From: Eubacteriales bacterium
Lineage (GTDB): Bacteria > Bacillota > Clostridia > Christensenellales > UBA1242
Length of the DNA stretch: 64,000 bases
Reading direction: 5' to 3'
Assembly: GCA_018384735.1 (NCBI GenBank)
Contig: JAHAXB010000016.1
Location: 62,001-126,000 of the forward strand
The notes under the pieces were generated by a model, which was not told where the DNA came from, ran no database searches, and worked only from the letters and a program-made list of their open reading frames with translations. Positions 24,201 to 32,241 of the stretch are shown here, one piece after another (the first letter of the stretch is position 1; each line of letters begins with the position of its first letter). The position numbers and the translations under genes are program-made.

Positions 24201-26642
24201 TTAATCACCCGTTTGTTCTGAATTGATTAAACTCTTGTATTTTGCGATAATTTTCAGCATGTTTTCCGCCGAAGTTTCCAAAGCCGCTTTATCTTCGGTA
24301 GCGTTGTAATCATCCAACAGGTCTTTCATTGTATTGGCTTCGTTAATTATAGCATTAACTTCTTCATCGGAAGCGGTACCGCCCAACATATCTTTTAAGT
24401 CATTCGGATCTTGGGTACTTACTTGGTTCAAAATGTTTTGGACTGAACCTTTGAACATATCTTGTGCTTCGGGGATATCCATCACGCCCGTAATCATTTT
24501 CGCAACTTCGTCCGGTTCCAAATCGGCTACCGCTTTGACGAACTCTTCGGCGATATCTTCCGGCGAAACAGCACCGTTCTTGATGTCATAAATCAAGTCG
24601 CTAACCGCCGAGTCTTGCATTACGCTTGCAACATCGACGATACCATGCAGGGTGGCTTTCCATTGTTCCAGATTTTCGTTATCAAGCATTGCAATTAAAG
24701 TATCAACATAACCGCCGTTACCAATAGTGCGCAATTTTGCGACCGCGAAATCTTTAATCGGCAGTTTGTCATCTTTTTTGAAATCGTACATCAAACTGTA
24801 TACCACTTCCGCAATCGCGTCAATGTTAGCGTACTTATCATCGCCGTCCGCCACCAATTTGGACAAATTAACCAAGATTGCTTGGGTTTGCGCTTCGTCA
24901 GGTTGCACTCCCTGTTCGTTAATCAGTCGGTCTTTTTCGCGGTTAATGTCGCTCACAATGTCAACATAGTTACGCGCTACCTGTGCGACCTTCAAAACAT
25001 CATTACCCAAAATTTCCCAGTTGCCTTTTTTGCCATTTTGTGACAACGCGTCTTTACCCGACAATAACGGAATCATCCCGTCAATCAAGTTTTTCAAATC
25101 GCCATCATTACTTGCCACATTGTCCATTTGCTTAGTGTACAAGAACAAATTGTCAATCTTGTCTTGACCAATCAGTTGAATTGTTTTGAATTTCGTCAAA
25201 CGGTCACCCAAAACATTGATTAAGTATTCGCCCGCTTCGTAACTGCCATAAGGTTTGACCAACTTAGCCGTGCTTAAATTGAAGTAATCCTTCACACCTA
25301 AACCACCTTGCGCCAAAAATTTGGTCATCGTGTCGGGTGTAGCTAAGCCCTCGTAACTAACTTGGTAAATGTTTAAGGCCTCAATGAAATCAATCGTGTT
25401 AATCAAATCTTTGCGTACCAAATCCAATTTTTGTTCGCCGACATATTGTACCGCCGCTTGTAAGCCGTCCGCGTATTTCGCGTATTTGTTTTCCACCTCG
25501 CGTTCGGTCACATTGTTTTTAATTAACAAACCGTAAATACTGTTCGCGTAAATTTCCGTACCGGGCAATTTTTCCAAATTATCATTGAACGGTTGTTGGA
25601 AAATTTTGTCCATGTCTTCCAAAAGTTGGTTTGCCACATTCAAAATTTGTAAATCAAACGCCTTGTTGATAAAGTCGCGCAAAACCTGGTAGTCCTTGGT
25701 GGTTAAAGTGCTCAAATCCAAGTATCCGCTTTGGGTCGAGTTTTCCAATTTTTCAACAACTTTCATCACATCTTTCGCATCCAAGAATAATTCCGCACCA
25801 CTGTTCAAATCGTGAATTAAATTGATGTCGTCGCCATTTTCCACGCGCACGGTCATTTGGTATTCAAAAGCTTTGGTCGACAAAAACTGCATACCACTGT
25901 ATTTCATGAAATTGTTGTAACCTTTCAACGGGCCGTTCATTTTTTGTAAAAATGCTTTGACTTGCTCTTGGTTCCAGGAATTTTCCCCATTCATCGCCGG
26001 CGCGGACACCGCTTGCGTTTGTACTTGTCCACCGTCCGTAGATTGTTGTTCGGCGTATTCGGCAGCGTGATTAACTACCCCGACTAAACCGTTAATCGGG
26101 AACAGGAAGATTACAAACAAGAACACACCTTGGATGGCACCAATTAAAGCACCCCAGCCCGCGTGCTTAGGCAATTTTTTCCCCTCTTTGTCGCGTTTGG
26201 GCGCGGCGAAATGCACCACGATCGCATAAATCAGCCAACCAATGAATTTGACCACAAAATATAAAGCATAAAAAACCACGATGTTCAAAACAGCCAAAAC
26301 AATACCTAACGCGTAATCTTTAATATAATCCTGAAACGGTACGACGTAATCGCCGAGATTTTGTTGCAAAAACTCAATTAAGCGTTCGCTCGCGTAATCC
26401 ACAAATTCGCGTGGCGTATAGCCGGCGATTTTTAAGTTGACATTCAAAGTTCCGTTGACAATTAACGGTGTTAGGAAAAAAGCCAAAATCAATAAACTGC
26501 CAAAAATAATTAAGCGCAAACCCGCGCGTTTGGCGCCGCGTCCTAAACCGAACAAAACACCAATTAAAACAAACACCAAGAATACGGTCAGCATTCCCAA
26601 TGAAAGGTAAGGTGTAATTTGATTTAAGATTGGATTATCCAT
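24201..26642 (-). CDS. large membrane protein with CvpA-like N-terminal part
   Basis: An 813-residue protein. Four membrane regions lie at about residues 14-33, 42-62, 112-145 and 165-188, with GLGRGAKRAGLRL after the first and KHAGWGALIGAIQGVFLFVIF in the last, a pattern like CvpA proteins. The remaining 600 residues are acidic, helical and soluble, with no domain I recognise. A leaderless promoter (TTGCAA-N18-TATAAT, seven bases to ATG) heads the operon. Confidence 0.65.
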   Translation of the reverse strand: MDNPILNQITPYLSLGMLTVFLVFVLIGVLFGLGRGAKRAGLRLIIFGSLLILAFFLTPLIVNGTLNVNLKIAGYTPREFVDYASERLIEFLQQNLGDYVVPFQDYIKDYALGIVLAVLNIVVFYALYFVVKFIGWLIYAIVVHFAAPKRDKEGKKLPKHAGWGALIGAIQGVFLFVIFLFPINGLVGVVNHAAEYAEQQSTDGGQVQTQAVSAPAMNGENSWNQEQVKAFLQKMNGPLKGYNNFMKYSGMQFLSTKAFEYQMTVRVENGDDINLIHDLNSGAELFLDAKDVMKVVEKLENSTQSGYLDLSTLTTKDYQVLRDFINKAFDLQILNVANQLLEDMDKIFQQPFNDNLEKLPGTEIYANSIYGLLIKNNVTEREVENKYAKYADGLQAAVQYVGEQKLDLVRKDLINTIDFIEALNIYQVSYEGLATPDTMTKFLAQGGLGVKDYFNLSTAKLVKPYGSYEAGEYLINVLGDRLTKFKTIQLIGQDKIDNLFLYTKQMDNVASNDGDLKNLIDGMIPLLSGKDALSQNGKKGNWEILGNDVLKVAQVARNYVDIVSDINREKDRLINEQGVQPDEAQTQAILVNLSKLVADGDDKYANIDAIAEVVYSLMYDFKKDDKLPIKDFAVAKLRTIGNGGYVDTLIAMLDNENLEQWKATLHGIVDVASVMQDSAVSDLIYDIKNGAVSPEDIAEEFVKAVADLEPDEVAKMITGVMDIPEAQDMFKGSVQNILNQVSTQDPNDLKDMLGGTASDEEVNAIINEANTMKDLLDDYNATEDKAALETSAENMLKIIAKYKSLINSEQTGD

Positions 26643-26649
26643 TGGTTAT

Positions 26650-26679
26650 ATTATACACATAATTACGCGCCTTTTGCAA
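26650..26679 (-). promoter_or_regulatory. leaderless promoter of the CvpA-like gene
   Basis: Minus strand TTGCAA (26674-26679), 18 bases, TATAAT (26650-26655), seven bases to ATG. Confidence 0.6.
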
Positions 26680-26700
26680 CGATTTATAAAAATCAGCACT

Positions 26701-26777
26701 ATCACTCTTCACTATTCACTATTCACTTTTCACTCTTCACTATTCACTCTTCACTATTCACTATTCACTATTCACTT
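26701..26777. repeat. heptamer array, 11 units (TTCACTN)
   Basis: Eleven uninterrupted heptamers; position 7 varies among A, T and C, while TTCACT is kept (first unit ATCACTC). It lies directly after the cassette 3' common end and supplies the cassette's last codons and TAG stop. Confidence 0.9.
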
Positions 26778-27960
26778 TTTCAGGCCCCACCCCGTGCCAA
26801 CTCTTCCCATCCTCACTCACGCTATACACCCAGCCTGCCCGTATGCCGTTATCGTAACCTACCCACTCTGAATGCAAAATTGCATCCTGTGGTTTTCTCC
26901 AATCATCCAAACCTATATGATTAATGTCATACACTCTGCCCCCACCATAATCGTAGCCAAGTTCAGCCACTTGTCCATGATTTACTTGACTTCCTGAAAT
27001 CGTTACATCATACGGGTCAATACGAAAAAACGTTACAATTCCTAATCCGCTCATACCATTCCGCGATGCACCACGTTCCGCATCACTTGAATATATTGGA
27101 TAACACCACGGTGTACAACTACCACCGGCACCTACTTGCAATCTACTAAAATCCTCGTGAGCACTGGTATAGATACCACTTGCACCACCGTTAAAATACC
27201 CACCACCGCCACCGCCACCGGCATACGCATCCGAAGTTTTACGAAACACACAATTTCTCGAGCCATCACTATTTATACTAGTTACATCCATTCGGATACC
27301 ATCACTAGTCTGAGTCGCAGGGCTTCCAGAACAACCTGCAGTATTTCCAATCGTATTTATATAAAAATCCCACCAATCACCTTCCCAGCCCTTAAAGGTT
27401 CCATCGGTTATTTTCTGCACTTGTTCTTCCGTAAATCCCGTCTGGGCCATGAAACTATCGTAAGACACGCCTATTCCACCGCCACCACTGGCAATCGCAA
27501 TTAATTCATTTTCGGTTGTCCATCCACTTGGTCTAGCAAAATTACTGGGCGCAGAAGTATAGCCGGCGCCATCACAACTGCCATCACTAGCCCCACCTTT
27601 TCCCCCAGCAACGCCAATCTGTACTGTCATACGGTTGGCACCATAGTTCACACCACCGTCCGCTTTGTAAAAAGCAAAACACGCTGCGGGCGCGCCTCGA
27701 CCCTTATGTCCTTGTCCTTCAATTACCATTAAATATGTTCCAGCATCAAAATTTAGGGTTGCAGTTTCTGCGCCGTTAATTTTCGTCCCATGCGCGTAAA
27801 AATATCCACGCCCCCTCACATCCACCGTAGCAGCATTAAGGTTAATGGTATTAGAGGAGTTATATTTATATATTACATCATAGACAGCAGTAAAAAGCGC
27901 GCCTGCGGCAATGATTATCCCCACGACTAGGATGAACGCTTTTTTTCTCACGTTTTTCAC
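26761..27960 (-). CDS. glycine-rich surface-protein cassette, copy 2 (open frame)
   Basis: A 399-residue protein with an N-terminal hydrophobic signal or anchor (residues 7-31, KAFILVVGIIIAAGALFTAVYDVIY), a glycine-rich body (AYAGGGGGGGYFNGGASG), the motif GGSCTPWCYP and the terminus GWVYSVSEDGKSWHGVGPE. The body resembles glycine-rich extracellular domains. The last five codons (KVNSE) and stop come from the heptamer array. The start is a GTG inside another heptamer (AGTGAAAAACGTG) with only a weak ribosome site and no clear promoter, so expression is uncertain. Copy 1 shares both ends but differs in the middle. Confidence 0.65.
   Translation of the reverse strand: MKNVRKKAFILVVGIIIAAGALFTAVYDVIYKYNSSNTINLNAATVDVRGRGYFYAHGTKINGAETATLNFDAGTYLMVIEGQGHKGRGAPAACFAFYKADGGVNYGANRMTVQIGVAGGKGGASDGSCDGAGYTSAPSNFARPSGWTTENELIAIASGGGGIGVSYDSFMAQTGFTEEQVQKITDGTFKGWEGDWWDFYINTIGNTAGCSGSPATQTSDGIRMDVTSINSDGSRNCVFRKTSDAYAGGGGGGGYFNGGASGIYTSAHEDFSRLQVGAGGSCTPWCYPIYSSDAERGASRNGMSGLGIVTFFRIDPYDVTISGSQVNHGQVAELGYDYGGGRVYDINHIGLDDWRKPQDAILHSEWVGYDNGIRAGWVYSVSEDGKSWHGVGPEKVNSE
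26777..26829 (-). repeat. cassette 3' common end, copy 2
   Basis: Counterpart of 3271-3323, nearly identical. Confidence 0.75.
27821..27940 (-). repeat. cassette 5' common end, copy 2
   Basis: Counterpart of 4222-4341 with about four mismatches in 120 bases; includes the 36-base triplicated core (27905-27940). Confidence 0.8.
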
Positions 27961-27969
27961 TCTTCACTA
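27956..27969. repeat. heptamer pair upstream of cassette copy 2
   Basis: TTCACTC-TTCACTA. It includes the GTG start codon region of the cassette, so copy 2 is bordered by heptamers on both sides. Confidence 0.65.
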
Positions 27970-27993
27970 AAAAAAGCCCAACGCACGGGCTTT
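27969..27993 (-). terminator. intrinsic terminator after iscU
   Basis: Stem AAAGCCC/GGGCTTT with a 7-base loop and a following T run on the minus strand. It would stop iscSU transcription before cassette copy 2. Confidence 0.8.
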
Positions 27994-27997
27994 CCAT

Positions 27998-28032
27998 CTC
28001 ATTCTGCATTTTTCATTCATCATTCTTCATGC
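27998..28032. repeat. heptamer array, TTCATTC type, 5 units
   Basis: CTCATTC-TGCATTT-TTCATTC-ATCATTC-TTCATGC. It begins in the last codons of iscU and includes its TGA stop. Period seven is kept although the sequence drifts. Confidence 0.65.
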
Positions 28033-28463
28033 ACATCATGCATATGGCAACAAGCGCAATTGCCCGTGCAATATTGTTCTTCGTCGTAAGCAATATTGTG
28101 CTTGTCATAGTAATCTTTAATCGCAGCTTTAACCGCCTCTTCGGCCAACACTGAACAATGCAGTTTATACGCCGGCAAGCCGTCTAACGCCTCTACCACG
28201 GCCTGATTGGTTAAAGCCAACGCTTCGTCCAAAGATTTACCCTTAATTAACTCGGTCGCCATGGAGCTGGTCGCAATCGCGCTACCACAACCAAAGGTCA
28301 TGAATTTTACATCGGTAATAATGTTATCTTTGACCTTAATGTACATGCGCATAATGTCGCCGCACTTCGCGTTACCGACTTCGCCAATACCATCAGCATC
28401 CGGAATTTCACCCACATTGCGCGGGTTGCGGAAATGGTCCATCACTTTCTCACTATAAAGCAT
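28020..28463 (-). CDS. iscU: iron-sulfur cluster scaffold protein IscU/NifU N-terminal type
   Basis: Scaffold on which [2Fe-2S] or [4Fe-4S] clusters are built. Cluster cysteines are C34 (AKCGD), C59 (GCGSA) and C103 (HCS), counted from the start MLYSEK. I use that start because AAAAAGGAG is well spaced; an upstream in-frame ATG lies before the site. The C-terminus carries a Cys/His-rich tail (YCTGNCACCHMHDVHEE) that could bind a further metal. It overlaps the end of iscS by 11 bases. Confidence 0.93.
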   Translation of the reverse strand: MLYSEKVMDHFRNPRNVGEIPDADGIGEVGNAKCGDIMRMYIKVKDNIITDVKFMTFGCGSAIATSSMATELIKGKSLDEALALTNQAVVEALDGLPAYKLHCSVLAEEAVKAAIKDYYDKHNIAYDEEQYCTGNCACCHMHDVHEE

Positions 28464-29646
28464 ATTTTCGTTCTCCTTTTTGTAATTCATCCCAAACCGG
28501 TGACATCTTACGCAGATAGTCCACGATTTCTGGAACTTTCTTTATTACATAATCAATTTCGTCTTCGGTCGTGTATTTACTCAAAGTTAAACGCAACGAG
28601 CCGTGCGCTACTTCGTGTGGTCGACCAATCGCCAACAGCACATGGGACGGATCCAATGAACCCGACGTACACGCACTCCCGGACGAAGCACAAACGCCCG
28701 CGTCATCAAGCAACAACAACAAACTTTCGCCTTCGATACCTTCAAAACACATATTGAAGTTATTCGGCAAGCGATGTTTACGGTCGCCGTTAATCGCACT
28801 ATGCGGAATCTTACCCAGTTCGGTAAACAATTTATCCCGCAACTTGGTTTCACGTGCAGCCACCTCTTTCATTTCGGCAACTGCATCTTGTAACGCCACC
28901 GCCATGCCGTAAATGCCCGCCACGTTTTCCGTACCTGCCCGTTTACCACGTTCTTGCGCGCCACCTTCAATTAAGTTACTTAACGCAATACCTTGGCGCA
29001 CATACAAAGCCCCCACGCCTTTCGGACCATGGAATTTATGACTGGACATACTCAACATATCAATGTTCATCGCCACCACGTCAATCGCCACATGACCGGT
29101 CGCCTGTACCGCATCAGTGTGAAACAAAATTTTCTTTTCACGGCACAATTTACCAATTTCGGCAATCGGCTGAATCGTACCAATTTCGTTGTTGGCAAAC
29201 ATGATGGTCACCAAGCACGTATCCAAGCGCATGGCTTGTTTCAACTCATCCAAACGCACAATGCCATTTTCATGTACCGGCAAATAGGTTACTTCAAAGC
29301 CCTGACTTTCTAATTTCTTCAACGTATGTAACACCGCATGATGCTCGAAAGTTGTGGAGATAATGTGCTTTTTATTTTGGCGCGCCCCGATTTGTGCCGC
29401 TGCGTTAATTGCCCAGTTATCACTCTCGCTACCACCCGAAGTGAAGTAAATTTCGCGCGGTTGCGCATTCAAACACTTCGCCACCATAGCGCGGGCATTT
29501 TCCAGTTGCTCTTTCGCGCGTTGTCCAAAAGTGTACAAGCTGGACGCGTTGCCGTAATCTTCATCAAAAAAAGGCAACATGGCTTGTTTAACCTTTTTAC
29601 TAACCTTGGTCGTTCCAGCATTATCCAAATAAATCATTTTTTGCAC
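28453..29646 (-). CDS. iscS: cysteine desulfurase (IscS/NifS)
   Basis: PLP enzyme that supplies sulfur for Fe-S clusters. The PLP lysine is K204 (SSHKFHGPKG), and the catalytic Cys lies in the flexible loop CASSGSACTSGSLDPSHVL. At 397 residues it is full length. The start is GTG, with AGG about ten bases upstream; an ATG three codons on is the alternative. A Rrf2 regulator is encoded just upstream, and a palindrome overlaps the -10 box. Confidence 0.95.
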   Translation of the reverse strand: MQKMIYLDNAGTTKVSKKVKQAMLPFFDEDYGNASSLYTFGQRAKEQLENARAMVAKCLNAQPREIYFTSGGSESDNWAINAAAQIGARQNKKHIISTTFEHHAVLHTLKKLESQGFEVTYLPVHENGIVRLDELKQAMRLDTCLVTIMFANNEIGTIQPIAEIGKLCREKKILFHTDAVQATGHVAIDVVAMNIDMLSMSSHKFHGPKGVGALYVRQGIALSNLIEGGAQERGKRAGTENVAGIYGMAVALQDAVAEMKEVAARETKLRDKLFTELGKIPHSAINGDRKHRLPNNFNMCFEGIEGESLLLLLDDAGVCASSGSACTSGSLDPSHVLLAIGRPHEVAHGSLRLTLSKYTTEDEIDYVIKKVPEIVDYLRKMSPVWDELQKGERKYAL

Positions 29647-29666
29647 TTTACTATTTCCTACCTTTT

Positions 29667-29706
29667 TAGTATGAAATACTATACAAAAAACAAACCAGTT
29701 TGTAAA
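29667..29706 (-). promoter_or_regulatory. iscS promoter with overlapping palindromic operator
   Basis: Minus strand TTTACA (29701-29706), 17 bases, TATAGT (29678-29683). The perfect palindrome TAGTAT-GAA-ATACTA (29667-29681) overlaps the -10 and is the natural candidate site for the adjacent Rrf2/IscR-type protein. Binding is inferred. Confidence 0.6.
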
Positions 29707-29711
29707 GTACT

Positions 29712-30107
29712 TTATTCGCGCAACAATTCCGCCAACGTTACGCTTTTTAAATAATCATCAATCAAAAGGTTTAATTTGTCCCAGCACTTGCGGATACGAC
29801 AATGACAAATGTGACCGCACTGTTTTTTATCCATGCAATTTACGACCGCCAAACTGCCCTCAGTTGCGTTTAGTATTTCCGCAACCGTTGTTGCGTCCGG
29901 CTGCTTTGCCAATTTATAACCACCACTGGCGCCACGAAAACTTAACAACAAATTCGCTTTAACCAACTTCTGGACAATTTGTTCCAGATATTTCAACGAA
30001 ATACCTTGGACCTCCGCCACAGACTTCAACGACAAAACTTCACCGTTATGTACGGCAAATTCTACCATCACTTGCAAAGCGTAACGTCCCTTGGTTGAAA
30101 TCTTCAT
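29712..30107 (-). CDS. Rrf2-family regulator, IscR-like with cysteines
   Basis: A 131-residue winged-helix regulator. KISTKGRYALQVMVEFA and LEQIVQKLVKANLLLSFRGASGGY are the family's DNA-binding region. Cysteines C91, C97, C101, C103 and C108 (NCMDKKQCGHICHCRIRKC) offer ligands for an Fe-S cluster, favouring IscR-type sensing over the Cys-poor CymR type. The start MKISTK, 63 codons inside the longest frame, is fixed by family alignment and by TATACT six bases upstream. It precedes iscS and iscU, which it probably controls. Confidence 0.9.
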   Translation of the reverse strand: MKISTKGRYALQVMVEFAVHNGEVLSLKSVAEVQGISLKYLEQIVQKLVKANLLLSFRGASGGYKLAKQPDATTVAEILNATEGSLAVVNCMDKKQCGHICHCRIRKCWDKLNLLIDDYLKSVTLAELLRE

Positions 30108-30113
30108 ACCCGC

Positions 30114-30164
30114 AGTATAACACCGCTTAACAACTTTGACCAGTCGATATTCCGGTTGTATACT
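30114..30164. promoter_or_regulatory. divergent leaderless promoters sharing one -35 element
   Basis: Plus: TTGACC (30136-30141), 17 bases, TATACT (30159-30164), six bases to ATG of comF. Minus: TGGTCA (30137-30142), 17 bases, TATACT (30114-30119), six bases to ATG of the Rrf2 gene. Confidence 0.7.
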
Positions 30165-30170
30165 AACCGC

Positions 30171-30797
30171 ATGAATTGGTTTCCCAATTATACTTGCATG
30201 GCGTGTGGCTGTGAAATTCAAGCGTCCACCAATGACTACCTTTGTCCGCGCTGCATGAACCAACTGCCGATTGTAACCCAAACACAAAATGGGCATTATT
30301 CACCCTTTCTTTACGCCGAGCCAATTCGCACGATGATTTTGAAATTCAAATACGCGGATAACGGTTTCATTGCCAAAGCGTTGGCACCATATCTCGCCGC
30401 GGTCTACTTAAAACACCTTGCCAATAAATTCAAACAACCGCCCTTAATAATTCCTGTTCCGTTACACCGTAGCCGACAAAACGAACGCGGTTACAATCAA
30501 AGCGCGGTACTCGCCCAAGAACTGACCACCTATTTGCATTTACCAGTACTTACCGACGGTTTATTGCGTACCAAGAAAACCACCATCCAAAAACACATGA
30601 GCGATACTGAACGCGCGAAAAACATTAAGAGTGCTTTCACGGTCAACCCACAACACGCCAACGCAATTCACGGTCAGAACATTTTGTTATTAGACGATGT
30701 TTACACAACTGGTGCAACCTCACACGAATGCGCGACAACTTTACGCAAAGCCGGTGCCAAAAACGTAATAATCCTTACGATTGCCAGCGTTGATTAA
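30171..30797 (+). CDS. comF: ComF-family phosphoribosyltransferase-like protein
   Basis: A 208-residue ComF-type protein linked in relatives to DNA uptake. An N-terminal zinc finger (C9, C12 and/or C14, C25, C28) is followed by a phosphoribosyltransferase fold with the PRPP loop LLLDDVYTTGATS near residues 174-186. The start MNWFPN is set by a TATACT box six bases upstream, rejecting a longer frame that would start inside the -10 element. No other competence genes are visible nearby. Confidence 0.9.
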   Translation: MNWFPNYTCMACGCEIQASTNDYLCPRCMNQLPIVTQTQNGHYSPFLYAEPIRTMILKFKYADNGFIAKALAPYLAAVYLKHLANKFKQPPLIIPVPLHRSRQNERGYNQSAVLAQELTTYLHLPVLTDGLLRTKKTTIQKHMSDTERAKNIKSAFTVNPQHANAIHGQNILLLDDVYTTGATSHECATTLRKAGAKNVIILTIASVD

Positions 30798-30867
30798 ACA
30801 AAAAATAAAGCAGACAAATTAACAGCATAAAATTCTTTTTTAACGACATTACGGCCTTCCTTAACGT

Positions 30868-31128
30868 TTATTTTCGCCCTTCAACAAATTCTTGGTAGCC
30901 CAATTCAAATTGTTTCTTGCTCTCTGGATCCAAATGAAACAACAAACCAAACAGTTCGCCCACATGCATTTTTTCTTCCGCGACGATGTGGCGAATGATT
31001 TGTTTTGCTTGTGGGTTTTCGGTTACATCCAAATGGTTTTCATATTGGATAATTGCTTCCAATTCGCCGATAATGTCCGCACGCGTATTTTGGATGGTAA
31101 TTTGTTGATTGATTAAATTATTATTCAT
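30868..31128 (-). CDS. ferritin-like / rubrerythrin-type small diiron protein
   Basis: An 86-residue helical protein with two metal-ligand motifs, ELEAIIQYENHL and IVAEEKMHVGELFGLL, characteristic of short ferritin-like proteins that form a diiron site by dimerisation. The closest pattern I know is the encapsulated-ferritin-like or short rubrerythrin group. No encapsulin gene is visible here, so cargo status is open. Probably deals with iron or oxidative stress. Confidence 0.75.
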   Translation of the reverse strand: MNNNLINQQITIQNTRADIIGELEAIIQYENHLDVTENPQAKQIIRHIVAEEKMHVGELFGLLFHLDPESKKQFELGYQEFVEGRK

Positions 31129-31164
31129 GCCATTTATCTATGACTGAATTTTTTAATGTGTGAC

Positions 31165-32241
31165 TTAGCGTAAAACATAACGCACAATCGCATTCAAAGT
31201 GTTTTCCGGATAAGCAACTTCGCCGGTCAACACATCAGCACATTCGTACATTGTACGATCACAAACATTTGCAAAGACGTTACGCGCACCATAGATTTGG
31301 TCGAAATTTCCGCCCGACAAATAAATCACACGCGCGTTTTCAAAATTGCTTAAACGCTTCGCAAATTCGTTCAAACGGTCCATGACTAATTTATTGAAGA
31401 TGCTGGCAGGAATTTGAATACCATTTGCCGTGTATTTTTCTTCCACTAAAACTTCAAAGGTCGGCGTACATTGTGCTAACAATTTAATCGCGGTTTCATA
31501 ATCAAAGTTAAAGTAATCCATAATCTCGCTGACCAAGTAACCCGATCCCAAATTAAAGTGTGCTAATTGCATCAAGCCGTCACCCAAAACATTGGCTACC
31601 GAAGTTGAAAAGAAATCACAACGCACCAAAGTACAGCCAGCGTCACGCACTTTTTCCGGAATCATGAACAACTCACACGCAGCAACAGAAACGAATTGGT
31701 AATTCAAAAAACCGGCGCGTTGAATTGCATTCAAATCAAACAGATAGCGGAATTCTTGGTTAACGGTGGTTGCACTGGAAACCATGGTCACACCAATAGT
31801 CGCGGTTCCCAAAACATCAATCAGAACTTCTTCGTATTCTTCCAATTTGTAATACAAAGCCTGTTTATGAATAATTTCCATATTGGTGGTATCAAACTGG
31901 GTATTTTCCCATAACTTTTGCAAATGCTGACGGTTAATTTTAGTCATGTGGTCAAAAACCAATTCACTGGTTTGTGTTTGCACTTGGCAAAACTGATTTG
32001 CCACACCAATGTACAAAGTTTGTGGTACTCGGTTCAACCCCTGTACCATTTCAGCCACCACCGCGTTTACTGTGGTAGTAAAGTCGTTGCGGTCATTAAA
32101 CTGACCATCCATAATACCACTGTAATCTTTGCGCACGGTTGTAATCGGTGTAATATTTTGTCCGTAACTCACTTTTGCCACACGCCCCACAACCTGGGTA
32201 TCATCAAAATACAAAACAGCCACTAAATCATTTTTCGACAT
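31165..32241 (-). CDS. FtsA-like actin-fold cell division protein (divergent)
   Basis: A 358-residue protein (start MSKNDLVAV) overlapping the ftsQ gene by 14 bases, with an internal AAGGAG site. The N-terminus LVAVLYFDDTQV and the C-terminal ARVIYLSGGNFDQIYGARNVFANVC look like actin-fold phosphate and adenosine motifs, and the end NTLNAIVRYVLR recalls FtsA. The ATP-binding motifs are weak and no ftsZ follows. The assignment rests largely on position after ftsQ. Confidence 0.5.
   Translation of the reverse strand: MSKNDLVAVLYFDDTQVVGRVAKVSYGQNITPITTVRKDYSGIMDGQFNDRNDFTTTVNAVVAEMVQGLNRVPQTLYIGVANQFCQVQTQTSELVFDHMTKINRQHLQKLWENTQFDTTNMEIIHKQALYYKLEEYEEVLIDVLGTATIGVTMVSSATTVNQEFRYLFDLNAIQRAGFLNYQFVSVAACELFMIPEKVRDAGCTLVRCDFFSTSVANVLGDGLMQLAHFNLGSGYLVSEIMDYFNFDYETAIKLLAQCTPTFEVLVEEKYTANGIQIPASIFNKLVMDRLNEFAKRLSNFENARVIYLSGGNFDQIYGARNVFANVCDRTMYECADVLTGEVAYPENTLNAIVRYVLR

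Noticed and set aside
26701-26777. CRISPR-like tandem array
   Set aside because: The units are seven bases without spacers, and no cas genes are present.
30156-30170. TTG start five codons upstream for comF
   Set aside because: It lies inside the TATACT -10 element; the next ATG is six bases downstream of it.
30108-30296. 63-codon N-terminal extension of the Rrf2 regulator
   Set aside because: It would cover the divergent promoters and the start of comF; family proteins begin at MKIS.
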